Source: Streptomyces massasporeus (GTDB lineage Bacteria > Actinomycetota > Actinomycetes > Streptomycetales > Streptomycetaceae). From it: a stretch of 64,000 nucleotides of DNA. The position numbers were made by a program, and so were the translations under genes. How positions within the stretch are numbered: position 1 is the first letter of the stretch; each line of letters starts with the position of its first letter. The stretch lies in the NCBI RefSeq assembly GCF_014648995.1, contig NZ_BMSE01000027.1, forward strand, positions 37,534-101,533, read 5' to 3'. Positions 40,967 to 49,608 of the stretch are shown piece by piece. Under the pieces are notes generated by a model that was given only the letters and a program-made list of their open reading frames with translations, did not search any database and was not told the origin of the DNA.

Positions 40967-43575
40967 GGCCGGACTCCTTCCGCTGCCCCGTTGTTCGCCG
41001 GGTCGTACACGAAGCGGCCTCCGGCTTCACGCCCCACCTCGAGCACCCACTCCGTGGCGTGCGTGCCGTCGGTGACGCCGGGCAGGGCCTCCTCCAGATA
41101 GCTCGTGCCGGCGCCGCGGCGCTCCAGCATCCGCGGCAGGACCCGCACCGCGAGCGCGCTGGACAGGTCGACGTACTGCGGCTTCTGCGCCAGGCGCTTG
41201 GACTGGACGTCGGGGGCGCCCACCGACAGCGGGCCCTCGTCCTCCGGCGCCGACTTGATGACGACCTCCTCGGGGACGCCGTGGCGGGAGCGCCAGGCGG
41301 TCAGTCCGAGGAGCCGCTCGTGTTCGTCGGGCCCGGCGGCGACGGCCGTGTCCAGTTCGGCACCGCCGTACCAGCGGCGGCGCCCGATGAGGACGTCGCC
41401 GACCGCCATGCGCGGAGCGACGCGGGTGTGCTTGCCGTCCCACGGGGTCGCCGCGTGCCAGGAGTTGGGCAGGCTGTTGAAGAGCCGGCCGCTGATCACC
41501 AGGCCGGAGGCGACCGACAGGGGCGGCGGGAAGAGGCCCGGGTGGCCGGTGCCCAGCGGCAGCACCCGCAGCGGGGCGCCGTCGGTGTCCTCGACCCGCA
41601 GCGTGTCCGTCTCCGGGTCGTGCGCCAGGCGCAGCGTGAACCAGTCCTCGGCCGTGAGGCCGCCCGGCAGCACCGGGGTGTGCGCGTTGACGTTGAGGCG
41701 GTGCAGGCCCAGGTCCTCGGTGATGCGGGTGCCGTCGTGGCCGTAGAAGCGTTTCAGGTGGTCGGCCAGGCGGGGCAGGGCGCGGCCGCCCTGGCGGCGG
41801 TCGGCCTCCAGGAAGCGCGCGTACAGCATGCCGTGGCCCGGCAGTCCGTCGTTGAGGACGAGGTGGCCGCCGGCCTGCTGGAGCAGTACGCCGTAGATCA
41901 GCGGGTCGCTCCGGAAGCGGTCGGGCAGCGCCCGGGTCAGCTCGGCGACGTCCGCCGCGGTGAGCCGCAGGGTGTCCTCACCGGCCTGGGCCGTCTTGGT
42001 GAGGAGGGCGTGCACCTCCTCGGACAGCTCGCGGCGCAGCAGGTACATGCGCTCCAGGCAGCCGTCCGCCGGTCCGATCCCGGACAGCGCGGCGGCCTGG
42101 CCGGTGCCCTCGGGCCCGTACACGGCGGCCATCGCGGCGGCCCGCCGTGAGACCTCCCCGACGATGAACGCCGCGTGCTCGGCGAGCGGCACGTTCGCCC
42201 CGGCCCCGAACCGCTCCACGAACGCGGCGGTCATCAGGACCCGTACGTCGTGCAGCCAGTCGAAGACGGTCAGGAGCTCCACCGCGGGGCCGAGGTCGGC
42301 CAGCGGGGCGTGCCAGTCGGAGGCCGCCACCTTGAGCGGCGGCATGACGTAGTCCTCCTCGACCGTGATGTGCGCCGGGCGGCCCGCCGCCTGGCTGAAC
42401 CGGCCGAGGTCGCCGCGCAGTCCGGCCAGCAGCGCGCCCCGCTCGGCGGCCGAGGCCTCGGTCACCCGGGGCAGCCCGGCGCGCACCCGCTTCGCCAACT
42501 CCCGTACACCGGGCGGCTGCTCGGCATCGGGAAGCGTCAGCAGGTCGTCGTAGTCGCCCGCGGCGGACTCCTCCTCGGGCCTGCTGAACGTGCACAGCAC
42601 GCCCTGGTGCAGGGCCTGCCGCACACGCCGCTCGGCCTCCTCCGCGGGGCAGCCGGCCCGGGCGGCGACGTGCGCGACGACCGCCGGGAACCTGCGCGGC
42701 CCCATCGACAGCGCGTCGAGCAGATCGCCCACGGGCCCGTCGAGCGGGACCGCGAGACGGTGCATGCCCTGCTCGGAGAACTTCAGGAAGAACAGCTTGC
42801 CCGTCTCCGGGTCGGGGGCCGAGGTGGGCGGCATCCCCACCCACAGCGCGGTCAGGTCGGTGTCGTCGGTGGGCAGGCCGCCGAGGACGTAGTGGAGCAT
42901 GACCCGGTCCAGGCCCGGCACGGCCCGCGCGCCGGTGAAGGGCACGTCGCCGGGGCGGACGGCCTCCGGATCGCCGGCCGGGGCCGGCTCGGCGATGCCC
43001 ACCGCTGTGAACCGGGAGAGCGGGCTGGTGCGCACCATCGCCCGGGTCACGTACTGGATCAGGCCGCGCTCCGACTTGCGGGTGCGGGCGGACACCTTGC
43101 CCGGGCCCTCCACCGCGGCCCGGTAGCGCTCGGCCTCCTGGTGCACCTCGGGGGCGATGAGCGCGAGGGAGCGCAGCAGGTCGCCGTCGCCCAGCAGGGC
43201 GGCCAGCACCGCGCGTTCGCGGTCGGCCGCGGCCGGGTAGCCCTGCGTGATCGTGGCGCGCAGCCGCTCCCGCCCGGTCCAGGCGGCCAGCCAGCGGGCC
43301 ACCGACGGGGTCGCTTCGAGGCTCTCGGGCGTCTTCTTGGGGGCGCGGCCGTTGTGGATGGCGCGGCGCAGCGCGATGAGCTCGCGCCGCTCGGCGTCCG
43401 AGGCGGCCGCGCCGATCCGCTCGTACAGCTCCTGTGAGCACACCTCGGCGGCCTCCGCCAACTCGGCTTCCGCCGTGGCCAGTTCACCAAGCAGGCGGCG
43501 CTGCTCCGGGTCGGCGAGGCGGGCCCTGCGCAGCGGGTTGACGCGCAGGAACCACTGGGGTTCGGGGCTGGTCAT
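40963..43575 (-). CDS. LanB-type lantibiotic dehydratase, glutamylation subunit (TbtB-like)
   Basis: 870 residues, matching split LanB glutamylases of thiopeptide clusters. Family features include PQWFLRVNPLRRARL, the SRFTAVGIA segment after RAMVRTSPL, and a C-terminal part with LHRLNVNAHTPVLPGG and WHAATPWDGKHTRVAPRMAVGDVLIGRRRWY. It uses glutamyl-tRNA to activate Ser/Thr hydroxyls of the core peptide; elimination is done by the separate subunit at 34402. ATG 43575 overlaps the upstream stop as ATGA. With ten Ser and two Thr in the core it has many targets. Confidence 0.9.
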   Translation of the reverse strand: MTSPEPQWFLRVNPLRRARLADPEQRRLLGELATAEAELAEAAEVCSQELYERIGAAASDAERRELIALRRAIHNGRAPKKTPESLEATPSVARWLAAWTGRERLRATITQGYPAAADRERAVLAALLGDGDLLRSLALIAPEVHQEAERYRAAVEGPGKVSARTRKSERGLIQYVTRAMVRTSPLSRFTAVGIAEPAPAGDPEAVRPGDVPFTGARAVPGLDRVMLHYVLGGLPTDDTDLTALWVGMPPTSAPDPETGKLFFLKFSEQGMHRLAVPLDGPVGDLLDALSMGPRRFPAVVAHVAARAGCPAEEAERRVRQALHQGVLCTFSRPEEESAAGDYDDLLTLPDAEQPPGVRELAKRVRAGLPRVTEASAAERGALLAGLRGDLGRFSQAAGRPAHITVEEDYVMPPLKVAASDWHAPLADLGPAVELLTVFDWLHDVRVLMTAAFVERFGAGANVPLAEHAAFIVGEVSRRAAAMAAVYGPEGTGQAAALSGIGPADGCLERMYLLRRELSEEVHALLTKTAQAGEDTLRLTAADVAELTRALPDRFRSDPLIYGVLLQQAGGHLVLNDGLPGHGMLYARFLEADRRQGGRALPRLADHLKRFYGHDGTRITEDLGLHRLNVNAHTPVLPGGLTAEDWFTLRLAHDPETDTLRVEDTDGAPLRVLPLGTGHPGLFPPPLSVASGLVISGRLFNSLPNSWHAATPWDGKHTRVAPRMAVGDVLIGRRRWYGGAELDTAVAAGPDEHERLLGLTAWRSRHGVPEEVVIKSAPEDEGPLSVGAPDVQSKRLAQKPQYVDLSSALAVRVLPRMLERRGAGTSYLEEALPGVTDGTHATEWVLEVGREAGGRFVYDPANNGAAEGVRP

Positions 43576-44726
43576 CGCGGGGCTCCCGTCGGTTGCGTGG
43601 CGGTGAGACGCTCCCGCCAGCTGCTGCCGAGCACCTCGTCGACGGTCTCGGCGAGCGCGAAGCACATGTAGTAGCGCTGCATCGGCGAGACCGTGAGCAG
43701 GGGCAGCTGCTGGTAGAAGAGGTTCGTCAGCAGGCGGTAGGCGGCGAAGAACGGGGACGGGGTGCTGATCGCCCCCGAGCCGTGCACGGTCCGGTGGAAG
43801 TCGGTGTCCGGCTGCTCGCCGCGCGGCACCACCGTCTCCGCTCCGGGCGGCCCCATCCGGCTGCGGTCGACGCCGTCGGTGACGGAGTCGAGCAGGTCCG
43901 GGGTGAGGGCGCCGGTGGCGACGGCGTGGTCCAGGACCCCGGCGCCGTAGGCGAACGCCGTGCGCCACTGGGCCGCCGCCGGGGACACCGCGCCGTTCAG
44001 GCGCTGTTCGACGACCTCCCGGATGCGGGGGCCCTCCTTGGCGAGGCGCTCCCGGAAGACCGGGCGCATGTCCTTGCGCGGGGCCGCCCAGGCGAGGAAG
44101 GCCTCCACGTGCGAGCGGGGCGAGAACACCCCGTAGGCCGGACCCAGCGCATGGGTGTCGACGAGGGCGGCGAACGCCTCCGCGAGGCGGACCGTGCCAC
44201 TGCCCGGCTCCTCGGCCATCCCCTCGATCATCGTCAGCACCGGCGTCGCGAGGGCGCCGTACACGACCGTGCGCAGGGCGTCGAGGCGCGGCTCCCGGGA
44301 GCGCAGCGCGGGGTCGCCGGGTTCGACGCGCAGCACCGCGCCGTGCTCGCGCAGCGGCAGGTACGGCGGCTCCACCGCTTCGAGGCGGCCGAACTCGCGG
44401 GCCTGGTCCAGATACACCTCCTCGGTCAGCGCCCGGGCCGGGTCGAGGGGGCCGGCGTCCAGCGCGGCCTCGATCGCCGCCCAGTCGACGGCGCCGCCGG
44501 GCGGCGGCGCGCCGGCCGGGGCGAGTACGTCGACGTGCGGTCCGTGCAGCCAGCCGCGCCGCACCTGCACGCCGGGCACGCCCCGCTCGCCCAGTGCGCG
44601 GGCGACCGGGACGACGTGCCGGGCCAGCCAGGCCGGTGTCACCGGCATCCGGGTATGGAGTCGCACCCCCGTCAGGCCGGCGGAATCCGGCCTCACGGCA
44701 ATGCGCTCCGGAGCGTGAACCCCCAT
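43572..44726 (-). CDS. Thiopeptide pyridine synthase-like protein (TbtD/TclM-like)
   Basis: 384 residues, first gene of the operon. LLTVSPMQRYYMCFALAETVDEVLG near the end and the central AYGVFSPRSHVEAFLAWAAPRKDMRPVF are typical of the SpaB_C-related enzymes that perform the [4+2] cycloaddition of two dehydroalanines and expel the leader peptide, forming the macrocycle. Its length (350-380 residues) and position separate it from the elimination subunit. AAAGGAC precedes the ATG. The assignment as cyclase rather than elimination enzyme is from size, motif memory and gene complement. Confidence 0.78.
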   Translation of the reverse strand: MGVHAPERIAVRPDSAGLTGVRLHTRMPVTPAWLARHVVPVARALGERGVPGVQVRRGWLHGPHVDVLAPAGAPPPGGAVDWAAIEAALDAGPLDPARALTEEVYLDQAREFGRLEAVEPPYLPLREHGAVLRVEPGDPALRSREPRLDALRTVVYGALATPVLTMIEGMAEEPGSGTVRLAEAFAALVDTHALGPAYGVFSPRSHVEAFLAWAAPRKDMRPVFRERLAKEGPRIREVVEQRLNGAVSPAAAQWRTAFAYGAGVLDHAVATGALTPDLLDSVTDGVDRSRMGPPGAETVVPRGEQPDTDFHRTVHGSGAISTPSPFFAAYRLLTNLFYQQLPLLTVSPMQRYYMCFALAETVDEVLGSSWRERLTATQPTGAPR

Positions 44727-44853
44727 GTCCTTTCACCTTCCGAGAAGAGCCACAATGAATTCGTGAACCTGAATCCCATGTTTGGCGCCGGGAATTCGAG
44801 CCGGAAGGGAAAAAGGCCCGGCGCTTACATACGTCATCGTTTCCGTGACGCCC

Positions 44854-44888
44854 GACCAAGGGTCAAGATGACGGAATGTTGCATTCCG
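44854..44888. promoter_or_regulatory. Compound palindrome upstream of the RiPP operon
   Basis: GACC-AAG-GGTC (44854-44864) followed by the perfect CGGAATG-TTG-CATTCCG (44872-44888), in the 252-bp gap between the divergent operon start (44726) and the membrane gene (44979). A similar arrangement occurs at 47946-47970. Confidence 0.6.
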
Positions 44889-44978
44889 CTTCGGGGGCGT
44901 CGATGGGCTGGTTCGAGAGTGCCGGTGAACTGGCCGGAAACCGCCAAGAAGGCAGGTCGGCAGGTGTATTCTCCGCGA

Positions 44979-45575
44979 GTGACATCTACGTCCCCCACAA
45001 CACCCCCCACCCCGTCCGCCACGGACGCCGAGTGCCTCGCCCTCACCCGCAACCTGCGCCGCCGAGGCGTGGCCGTGCTCTCCGTGTTCGGCCTGATGTG
45101 GGCCGTGGCGGCGGCCTCCGGGACCGGCTCGGCGACGGATGTCGCGCCGCTCGCCATCGAGGTGGCGGCGCTGCTGATCACCGCGGCGGCGATCTACCTG
45201 GGGTACCGCAAGGACGCCGCGCCCTCGCCCCGGACGGTGGACCTTCCGGCCAACTGGGCGCGCGGCGTGGGAATCGTCAACACCGTGGAACTGGCGGCCA
45301 TCTTCGGCGTCATCGCCGCCTCCAACGCCGCGGGCCGGCCCGAGGTCATCCCCGCGGGCATCGCCCTCGTCGTGGGCCTGCACTTCTTCCCGCTCGCCCG
45401 CCTGTACGACCAGTGGCAGTACCGGTGGACGGCGTCGCTGCTGACCGTCGTCGCGGTCGCCGGGTTCGTGCTCGTCGCGGCCGGCGTCGCGAGCGAGACC
45501 GTGCGGATCGTGGTGGGCCTGGGCAGCGCGGTGGTGCTGTGGGCCTCGTCGTACCACCTGGCCCTGCGCGGCTGA
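44979..45575 (+). CDS. Membrane protein of unknown function inside the RiPP cluster
   Basis: 198 residues with about six hydrophobic segments: a polar Thr/Pro start, a first helix VAVLSVFGLMWAVAAASG and later GIALVVGLHFFPLARLYDQW. Not firmly recognised. It lies on the plus strand between the biosynthetic operon and the precursor genes. A TATTCT hexamer at 44966-44971 is 8 bp before the GTG, which suggests a leaderless transcript; GTG 44964 is also in frame. An immunity or transport role is only a guess from location. Confidence 0.6.
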   Translation: MTSTSPTTPPTPSATDAECLALTRNLRRRGVAVLSVFGLMWAVAAASGTGSATDVAPLAIEVAALLITAAAIYLGYRKDAAPSPRTVDLPANWARGVGIVNTVELAAIFGVIAASNAAGRPEVIPAGIALVVGLHFFPLARLYDQWQYRWTASLLTVVAVAGFVLVAAGVASETVRIVVGLGSAVVLWASSYHLALRG

Positions 45576-45595
45576 CCTTCTGAGAGATCCGAACG

Positions 45596-45639
45596 CAAGG
45601 ATGTGCCCGACCGGCCGAGGCCGGACAGGCGCATCCTTG
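45596..45639. terminator. Hairpin between the membrane gene and precursor genes
   Basis: CAAGGATG (45596-45603) pairs with CATCCTTG (45632-45639), enclosing an additional CCGGCC/GGCCGG stem. It lies 20 bp after the membrane gene stop and 39 bp after the second precursor stop, so it can serve both directions. Confidence 0.75.
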
Positions 45640-45677
45640 ACGCGTTCACGCCGTGGTGCTGGTGCCGTGACGCTGGT

Positions 45678-45851
45678 TCAGCAGGCCGAGCAGGTGCTGG
45701 ACGAGGAGGACGAGGTGCCGATCGAGCCGCTGGAGGCGCCCATCTCCGGCAGGGCGACGCCGTCGGTGACCTCGAGGGTCTCCAGCTCGTCCGCGTCGAA
45801 GCCCTCGAACGCCTTGTCCGCGTCCTGGTTCTTGATGTCCTTGGCGGTCAT
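45678..45851 (-). CDS. Thiopeptide-type RiPP precursor peptide, copy 2
   Basis: 57 residues. A 39-residue acidic leader (with ADKAFEGFDADELETLEV and ending TDGVALPEMGA, very close to known thiopeptide leader ends such as PEMGAS) precedes an 18-residue core SSGSIGTSSSSSSTCSAC. Ser 1, and one of Ser 8-13, could be joined into a pyridine; the Cys at core positions 15 and 18 could give thiazoles or stay free. Identical in protein to copy 1 but with synonymous changes. GGAAGGAA lies before ATG 45851. Confidence 0.93.
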   Translation of the reverse strand: MTAKDIKNQDADKAFEGFDADELETLEVTDGVALPEMGASSGSIGTSSSSSSTCSAC

Positions 45852-45881
45852 GTCGAATTCCTTCCGAAGGTCCTGGGTGAG

Positions 45882-45908
45882 TGGTTCAGCAGGCCGAGCA
45901 GGTGCTGG
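45882..45908. repeat. Remnant of a third precursor copy
   Basis: 27 bp identical to 45674-45700, the last codons, stop and following bases of precursor copy 2, lie between the two intact precursors. Read on the minus strand it ends STCSAC-stop. Best explained by duplication and internal deletion. Confidence 0.75.
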
Positions 45909-45916
45909 GTGAGACT

Positions 45917-46090
45917 TCAGCAGGCCGAGCAGGTGCTGGAGGACGAGGAGGAGGTGCCGATCGAGCCGCTGGAGGCGCCCATCTCGGGCAGGGCGACGCC
46001 GTCGGTGACCTCGAGGGTCTCCAGCTCGTCCGCGTCGAAGCCCTCGAACGCCTTGTCCGCGTCCTGGTTCTTGATGTCCTTGGCGGTCAT
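45917..46090 (-). CDS. Thiopeptide-type RiPP precursor peptide, copy 1
   Basis: 57 residues, same amino acid sequence as copy 2 (leader ending PEMGA, core SSGSIGTSSSSSSTCSAC). AAAGGAATGCG is the ribosome binding site before ATG 46090. It lies 163 bp downstream of the SagB-type gene and 65 bp upstream of copy 2, all on the minus strand, so both may be read from one transcript. Doubling of the gene probably raises peptide supply. Modification enzymes are encoded in the operon at 34402-44726. Confidence 0.93.
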   Translation of the reverse strand: MTAKDIKNQDADKAFEGFDADELETLEVTDGVALPEMGASSGSIGTSSSSSSTCSAC

Positions 46091-46253
46091 GTCGCATTCC
46101 TTTCGTCGAGGCCGTCGATTCCGTCACCGGAAATCTCGGCCGTGAATTCCTGGTCGCCTTCCGGGATTTGTTTCCTTCCCGTCCGGCTCTGACATCCATA
46201 TTGCTCGGGCAATCACCCCGGCGCCAGGGTTCACGGCCGCCGGCTGACATTTA

Positions 46254-47831
46254 TCACGGGGCGGATGACCTTTCGCCGCCGCCCGGCTTTCCGAGGCCGT
46301 CGAGCGGAATTGCCCAGTCGGGGCTGTTCACCATGTGCCATTCCTCGCCCGGGTCCGCGGGCAGCTCCGTGCCGGAGGCCGGCGTACCCAGCAGGAAGTC
46401 GCCCACCGAGGACTCCTGGAGGTAGTCCAGGCCCAGCACCCGGGCCGACAGGTCGGCGTCGCCGTTGCCCAGCCCGCAGGGCGCCAGGCCCATCGCCGTG
46501 GCCACCAGGTACATGGTCTGGTAGAGCACCCCGGTGTGCCGCAGCGTCGTGGCGTAGGCCATCGCCCGGTACTTCCACGCCATCCGCTGGAAGCGCGAGG
46601 TCACCGTGAAGAGCACGTCGGGGTGGACGTCGAAGCCCACCGAGCGGGACGCGACGCCCAGCAGTGCCCGCCGGTCCGCCGCCTCGGCGCTGACCAGGAC
46701 CAGGCGGTGCGCGTAGGAGTCGTAGTGGTAGACGCCCGGCTCCAGCCCGTCGCAGCGCAGCACCGTGACGTACAGCTCCAGTTCGTACAGCGAGCCGCCG
46801 CTCGGGTACGGCCGTGAGACGACCTCGTCCTCGTCGGCGGAGTCCGCGCCCGGGGTGCGGTGGACGCGTACGCGCTGCACCCGGTACAGGAACTCGCCCA
46901 GCTCGCGCGCCGTCAACGCCCGGTCCCCGAAGGCGCGGTGGGAGCGGCGGGACTCGATGGCGGCGGTCAGCGACGGGTCGGCGGCGTCGAGGTCGGCGCG
47001 GCGCGGGCGGTACAGCTCGGTCACCGCGCCGGGCGGCGCGGGCTTCACGGCGGGCAGCGGGTCGATCTCGCCCCGGTAGGGATAGACGGCCCCGAAGACA
47101 CCGTCGTGGCGCCCGGATCGGACCCGCGAGTGGAACAGCAGATCGTGGAAGTCCCACTGCCGCAGCACCGGTTCGTTGTCGGAGGAGAACGTGCCGTCCG
47201 GGCCGGCGACCTCGGCGAATCCGAGGCCGACCAGGTGGGCCAGGACGTCGAGGGTCTCCGCCTCGCTCAGTCCGGTGACCTCCCCGGCGCTCCCCGCCCG
47301 GCCCGGCTGCCCCAGGGCGGCGGCGAGTTCACGCGCAGCCCGGTCGACCAGCACCGCGCGGAACTTCACCAGCGGTGACTCCAGGACCAGCACGCCCTCG
47401 CGGGACCGGCAGAACGCGAACCGGGAGAGGCGGACGCGGTCGCCGGCGGCCACGTCCGCGACCCGGTGCCCGGCATCCCGCGCGGTGGGCTCCAGTCGCA
47501 GCAACTCCCGCCGCAGCGGCGGCTCGTCATGCGTCAGCACGCTGTACGCCAGCAGCTGCCCGGCCCGCTCCAGCAGTGCGTCGGCCCGCTCCCGGCCGGC
47601 CGCGTCGAGCCCCTCGTACAACTCCTCCCGCGGCAGCGGCCCCTCGGCCAGCCGGAGCAGGACCGTACGCAACGGGCCGCGCACCGGGCGCAGGACGAGG
47701 GAGGTGACGGGCCCCCTCAGCAGCGCCGTGTGCGTGCCGTCGTCGAACGTCACCCGCACATCGGTGCGCAGTGCCCGGGCGGCGGACCCGGGGGGTTTCT
47801 CGGTGATCGCTTTCGTGCCTACGGGACTCAT
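46254..47831 (-). CDS. SagB/ThcOx-type FMN azoline dehydrogenase
   Basis: 525 residues. The N-terminal half contains a winged-helix-like region found in SagB proteins; the C-terminal nitroreductase domain has IESRRSHRAFGDRALTARELGEFLYR, RPYPSGGSLYELELYV, and HTGVLYQTMYLVATAMGLAPCGLGNGD, the standard SagB signatures. It oxidises azolines of the core peptide to azoles with FMN. ATG 47831 has CGGAGG seven bases upstream. It is divergent from the multicopper oxidase gene and upstream of the precursors. Confidence 0.92.
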   Translation of the reverse strand: MSPVGTKAITEKPPGSAARALRTDVRVTFDDGTHTALLRGPVTSLVLRPVRGPLRTVLLRLAEGPLPREELYEGLDAAGRERADALLERAGQLLAYSVLTHDEPPLRRELLRLEPTARDAGHRVADVAAGDRVRLSRFAFCRSREGVLVLESPLVKFRAVLVDRAARELAAALGQPGRAGSAGEVTGLSEAETLDVLAHLVGLGFAEVAGPDGTFSSDNEPVLRQWDFHDLLFHSRVRSGRHDGVFGAVYPYRGEIDPLPAVKPAPPGAVTELYRPRRADLDAADPSLTAAIESRRSHRAFGDRALTARELGEFLYRVQRVRVHRTPGADSADEDEVVSRPYPSGGSLYELELYVTVLRCDGLEPGVYHYDSYAHRLVLVSAEAADRRALLGVASRSVGFDVHPDVLFTVTSRFQRMAWKYRAMAYATTLRHTGVLYQTMYLVATAMGLAPCGLGNGDADLSARVLGLDYLQESSVGDFLLGTPASGTELPADPGEEWHMVNSPDWAIPLDGLGKPGGGERSSAP

Positions 47832-47945
47832 CGGGCCTCCGGTACACAACTCGCGTGGGCGGACCTGTCGAAATCCACTCTGCGGCCCGCTACACCGGCT
47901 CCCCCCGCACCGGCCGCACCGAATGACAGTCGCCATTCCCGCTCG

Positions 47946-47970
47946 TGACCCGGGTCATGGAATGCATGAC
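47946..47970. promoter_or_regulatory. Overlapping palindromes in the shared RiPP/AHBA promoter
   Basis: TGACCCGGGTCA (47946-47957, perfect) overlaps GTCATG-GAATG-CATGAC (47954-47970, perfect arms). The order GACC-n-GGTC then GGAATG-n-GCAT-like repeats that at 44854-44888. Located between the SagB gene (47831) and multicopper oxidase (48074). Confidence 0.6.
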
Positions 47971-48073
47971 AGATGACAGGGACGGACTTCAATCGCTCGG
48001 ACATTCGGCACCCGAAGCGCATCCTCGGAACAGGAATTCTCCCCGCAACTCACCGACAGTGAAGGAAAACCTC

Positions 48074-49591
48074 GTGTTCAGTCGTCGACATGCGATACGT
48101 CTCGGCCTCACCACCGGCGCCGTCGGCGCGGTCGGCGCGGCGGGCGGGGTCTTCCGGACGCTCACCGCCGGACAGCCGGCCGCGGCCGCCGCCGTAGAGC
48201 CGGCCGCCGGTGCGGCGGCCGGGAAGGCAGCACCGGCCGGCGCGGCGGCCGCCCCGGTCGAACCCTTCTCGCTGCCCCTGACGACCCCGCCGGTCCTGGC
48301 CCCCTACCGCCGCACCAAGACGGCCGACTTCTACCGGATCACGATGCGCCGCGCCGGCGTGGAGATCCTGCCGGGCACCCGCACCGACGCCCTGACCTAC
48401 AACGGCTCGTTCACGGGCCCCACCATCCGCGCGCGCACCGGCCGCACCACCGTCGTCCAGCAGGTCAACGCGCTGGACATGCCGACCTCGGTGCACCTGC
48501 ACGGCGGCAACAACCCGGTGGCGCACGACGGCGGGATGATGGACACCATCGCCCCCGGCCGCAAGCGGACCTACGTCTACGAGAACAAGCAGCCCGGCGC
48601 CACCCTGTGGACGCACGACCACGCGCACCACATGGAGTCCGAGCACGTCTACCGGGGCCTGTCCGGCCTGTACCTGCTGCGCGACCCCGCCGAGGACAAG
48701 CTGGGCCTGCCGTCCGGGAAGTACGACATCCCGCTGGTGCTGCGCGACGCGCACTTCGACACAGGCGCGCAGATGGTCTACACGATGGACGACGCGGAGA
48801 ACCGCACGACCATCCTGGTCAACGGCCGCCCCTGGCCCCACCTCAAGGTCGAGGCCCGCAAATACCGCTTCCGGCTGGTCAACTCCTGCAACCTGCGCAT
48901 CTTCATCCTCGCGCTGTCGGACGGCTCGGCCACCCAGCATCCCGTGCAGCAGATCGGCACCGACGGCGGCCTGCTCGCCGCGCCCGCCGAGACGCCGGTG
49001 CTGGTCCTGTCCCCGGGGGAGCGCATCGACTTCGTCGTCGACTTCTCCACGTACGCGCCCGGCACCAAGCTCACCCTCGCCAACATGCTGGGCCCCGGCC
49101 CGACCGAACTCGTCGGCCAGGTCATGCGGTTCGACATCGGCGAGCGCACCGCCGACACCAGCAGGGTGCCGGACACCCTCGCCACGCTGCCGGCGCTGCC
49201 CCAGCCGACCGTGGAGCGCGGCTTCGAGCTCTCCATGGACGAGCCCGGCTCCGGCGGCCATCAGGCCTACATCAACGGCAAGACCTTCGACCCGGACCGC
49301 ATCGACACCCACATCGAGTGGGGCAGCACCGAGGTGTGGACGGTCACCAACAAGAGCGCGACCGTCCCGCACAACTTCCATACGCACCTGGTGCAGTTCC
49401 GCATTCTCGAACGGGACGGTCAGCCGCCCTATCCGGCGGAGACCGGCTGGAAGGACACCGTGCTGCTCTTCCCCGGCCAGACGGCGAAACTCCAGCTCAC
49501 CTTCGATTCGCACCGCGGTGTCTATCCGTACCACTGCCACATGATCGACCACAGCGCCATGGGAATGATGGCGCAGATGAAGATCGCCTGA
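48074..49591 (+). CDS. Tat-exported multicopper oxidase (laccase/phenoxazinone synthase type)
   Basis: 505 residues. A twin-arginine signal (FSRRHAIRLGLTTGAVGAVG) directs folded export. All copper motifs are present: HLHGG, THDHAHHM, HNFHTHLVQF and YPYHCHMIDHSAMGMM (type 1 Cys with axial Met). Such oxidases couple o-aminophenols to phenoxazinones or oxidise phenols with O2. GTG 48074 has AAGGA upstream. As first gene of the 3,4-AHBA operon, oxidation of an AHBA-derived aminophenol outside the cell is the likely job (inference). Confidence 0.9.
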   Translation: MFSRRHAIRLGLTTGAVGAVGAAGGVFRTLTAGQPAAAAAVEPAAGAAAGKAAPAGAAAAPVEPFSLPLTTPPVLAPYRRTKTADFYRITMRRAGVEILPGTRTDALTYNGSFTGPTIRARTGRTTVVQQVNALDMPTSVHLHGGNNPVAHDGGMMDTIAPGRKRTYVYENKQPGATLWTHDHAHHMESEHVYRGLSGLYLLRDPAEDKLGLPSGKYDIPLVLRDAHFDTGAQMVYTMDDAENRTTILVNGRPWPHLKVEARKYRFRLVNSCNLRIFILALSDGSATQHPVQQIGTDGGLLAAPAETPVLVLSPGERIDFVVDFSTYAPGTKLTLANMLGPGPTELVGQVMRFDIGERTADTSRVPDTLATLPALPQPTVERGFELSMDEPGSGGHQAYINGKTFDPDRIDTHIEWGSTEVWTVTNKSATVPHNFHTHLVQFRILERDGQPPYPAETGWKDTVLLFPGQTAKLQLTFDSHRGVYPYHCHMIDHSAMGMMAQMKIA

Positions 49592-49608
49592 TTTCCGGAA
49601 ACGTTTCT

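Noticed and set aside
34402..47831. Linear azole peptide (goadsporin-type) or lanthipeptide cluster instead of thiopeptide
   Set aside because: A separate pyridine-synthase-like protein and the PEMGA-type leader end favour a thiopeptide; no LanC cyclase or acetyltransferase is present. Not fully excluded without product data.
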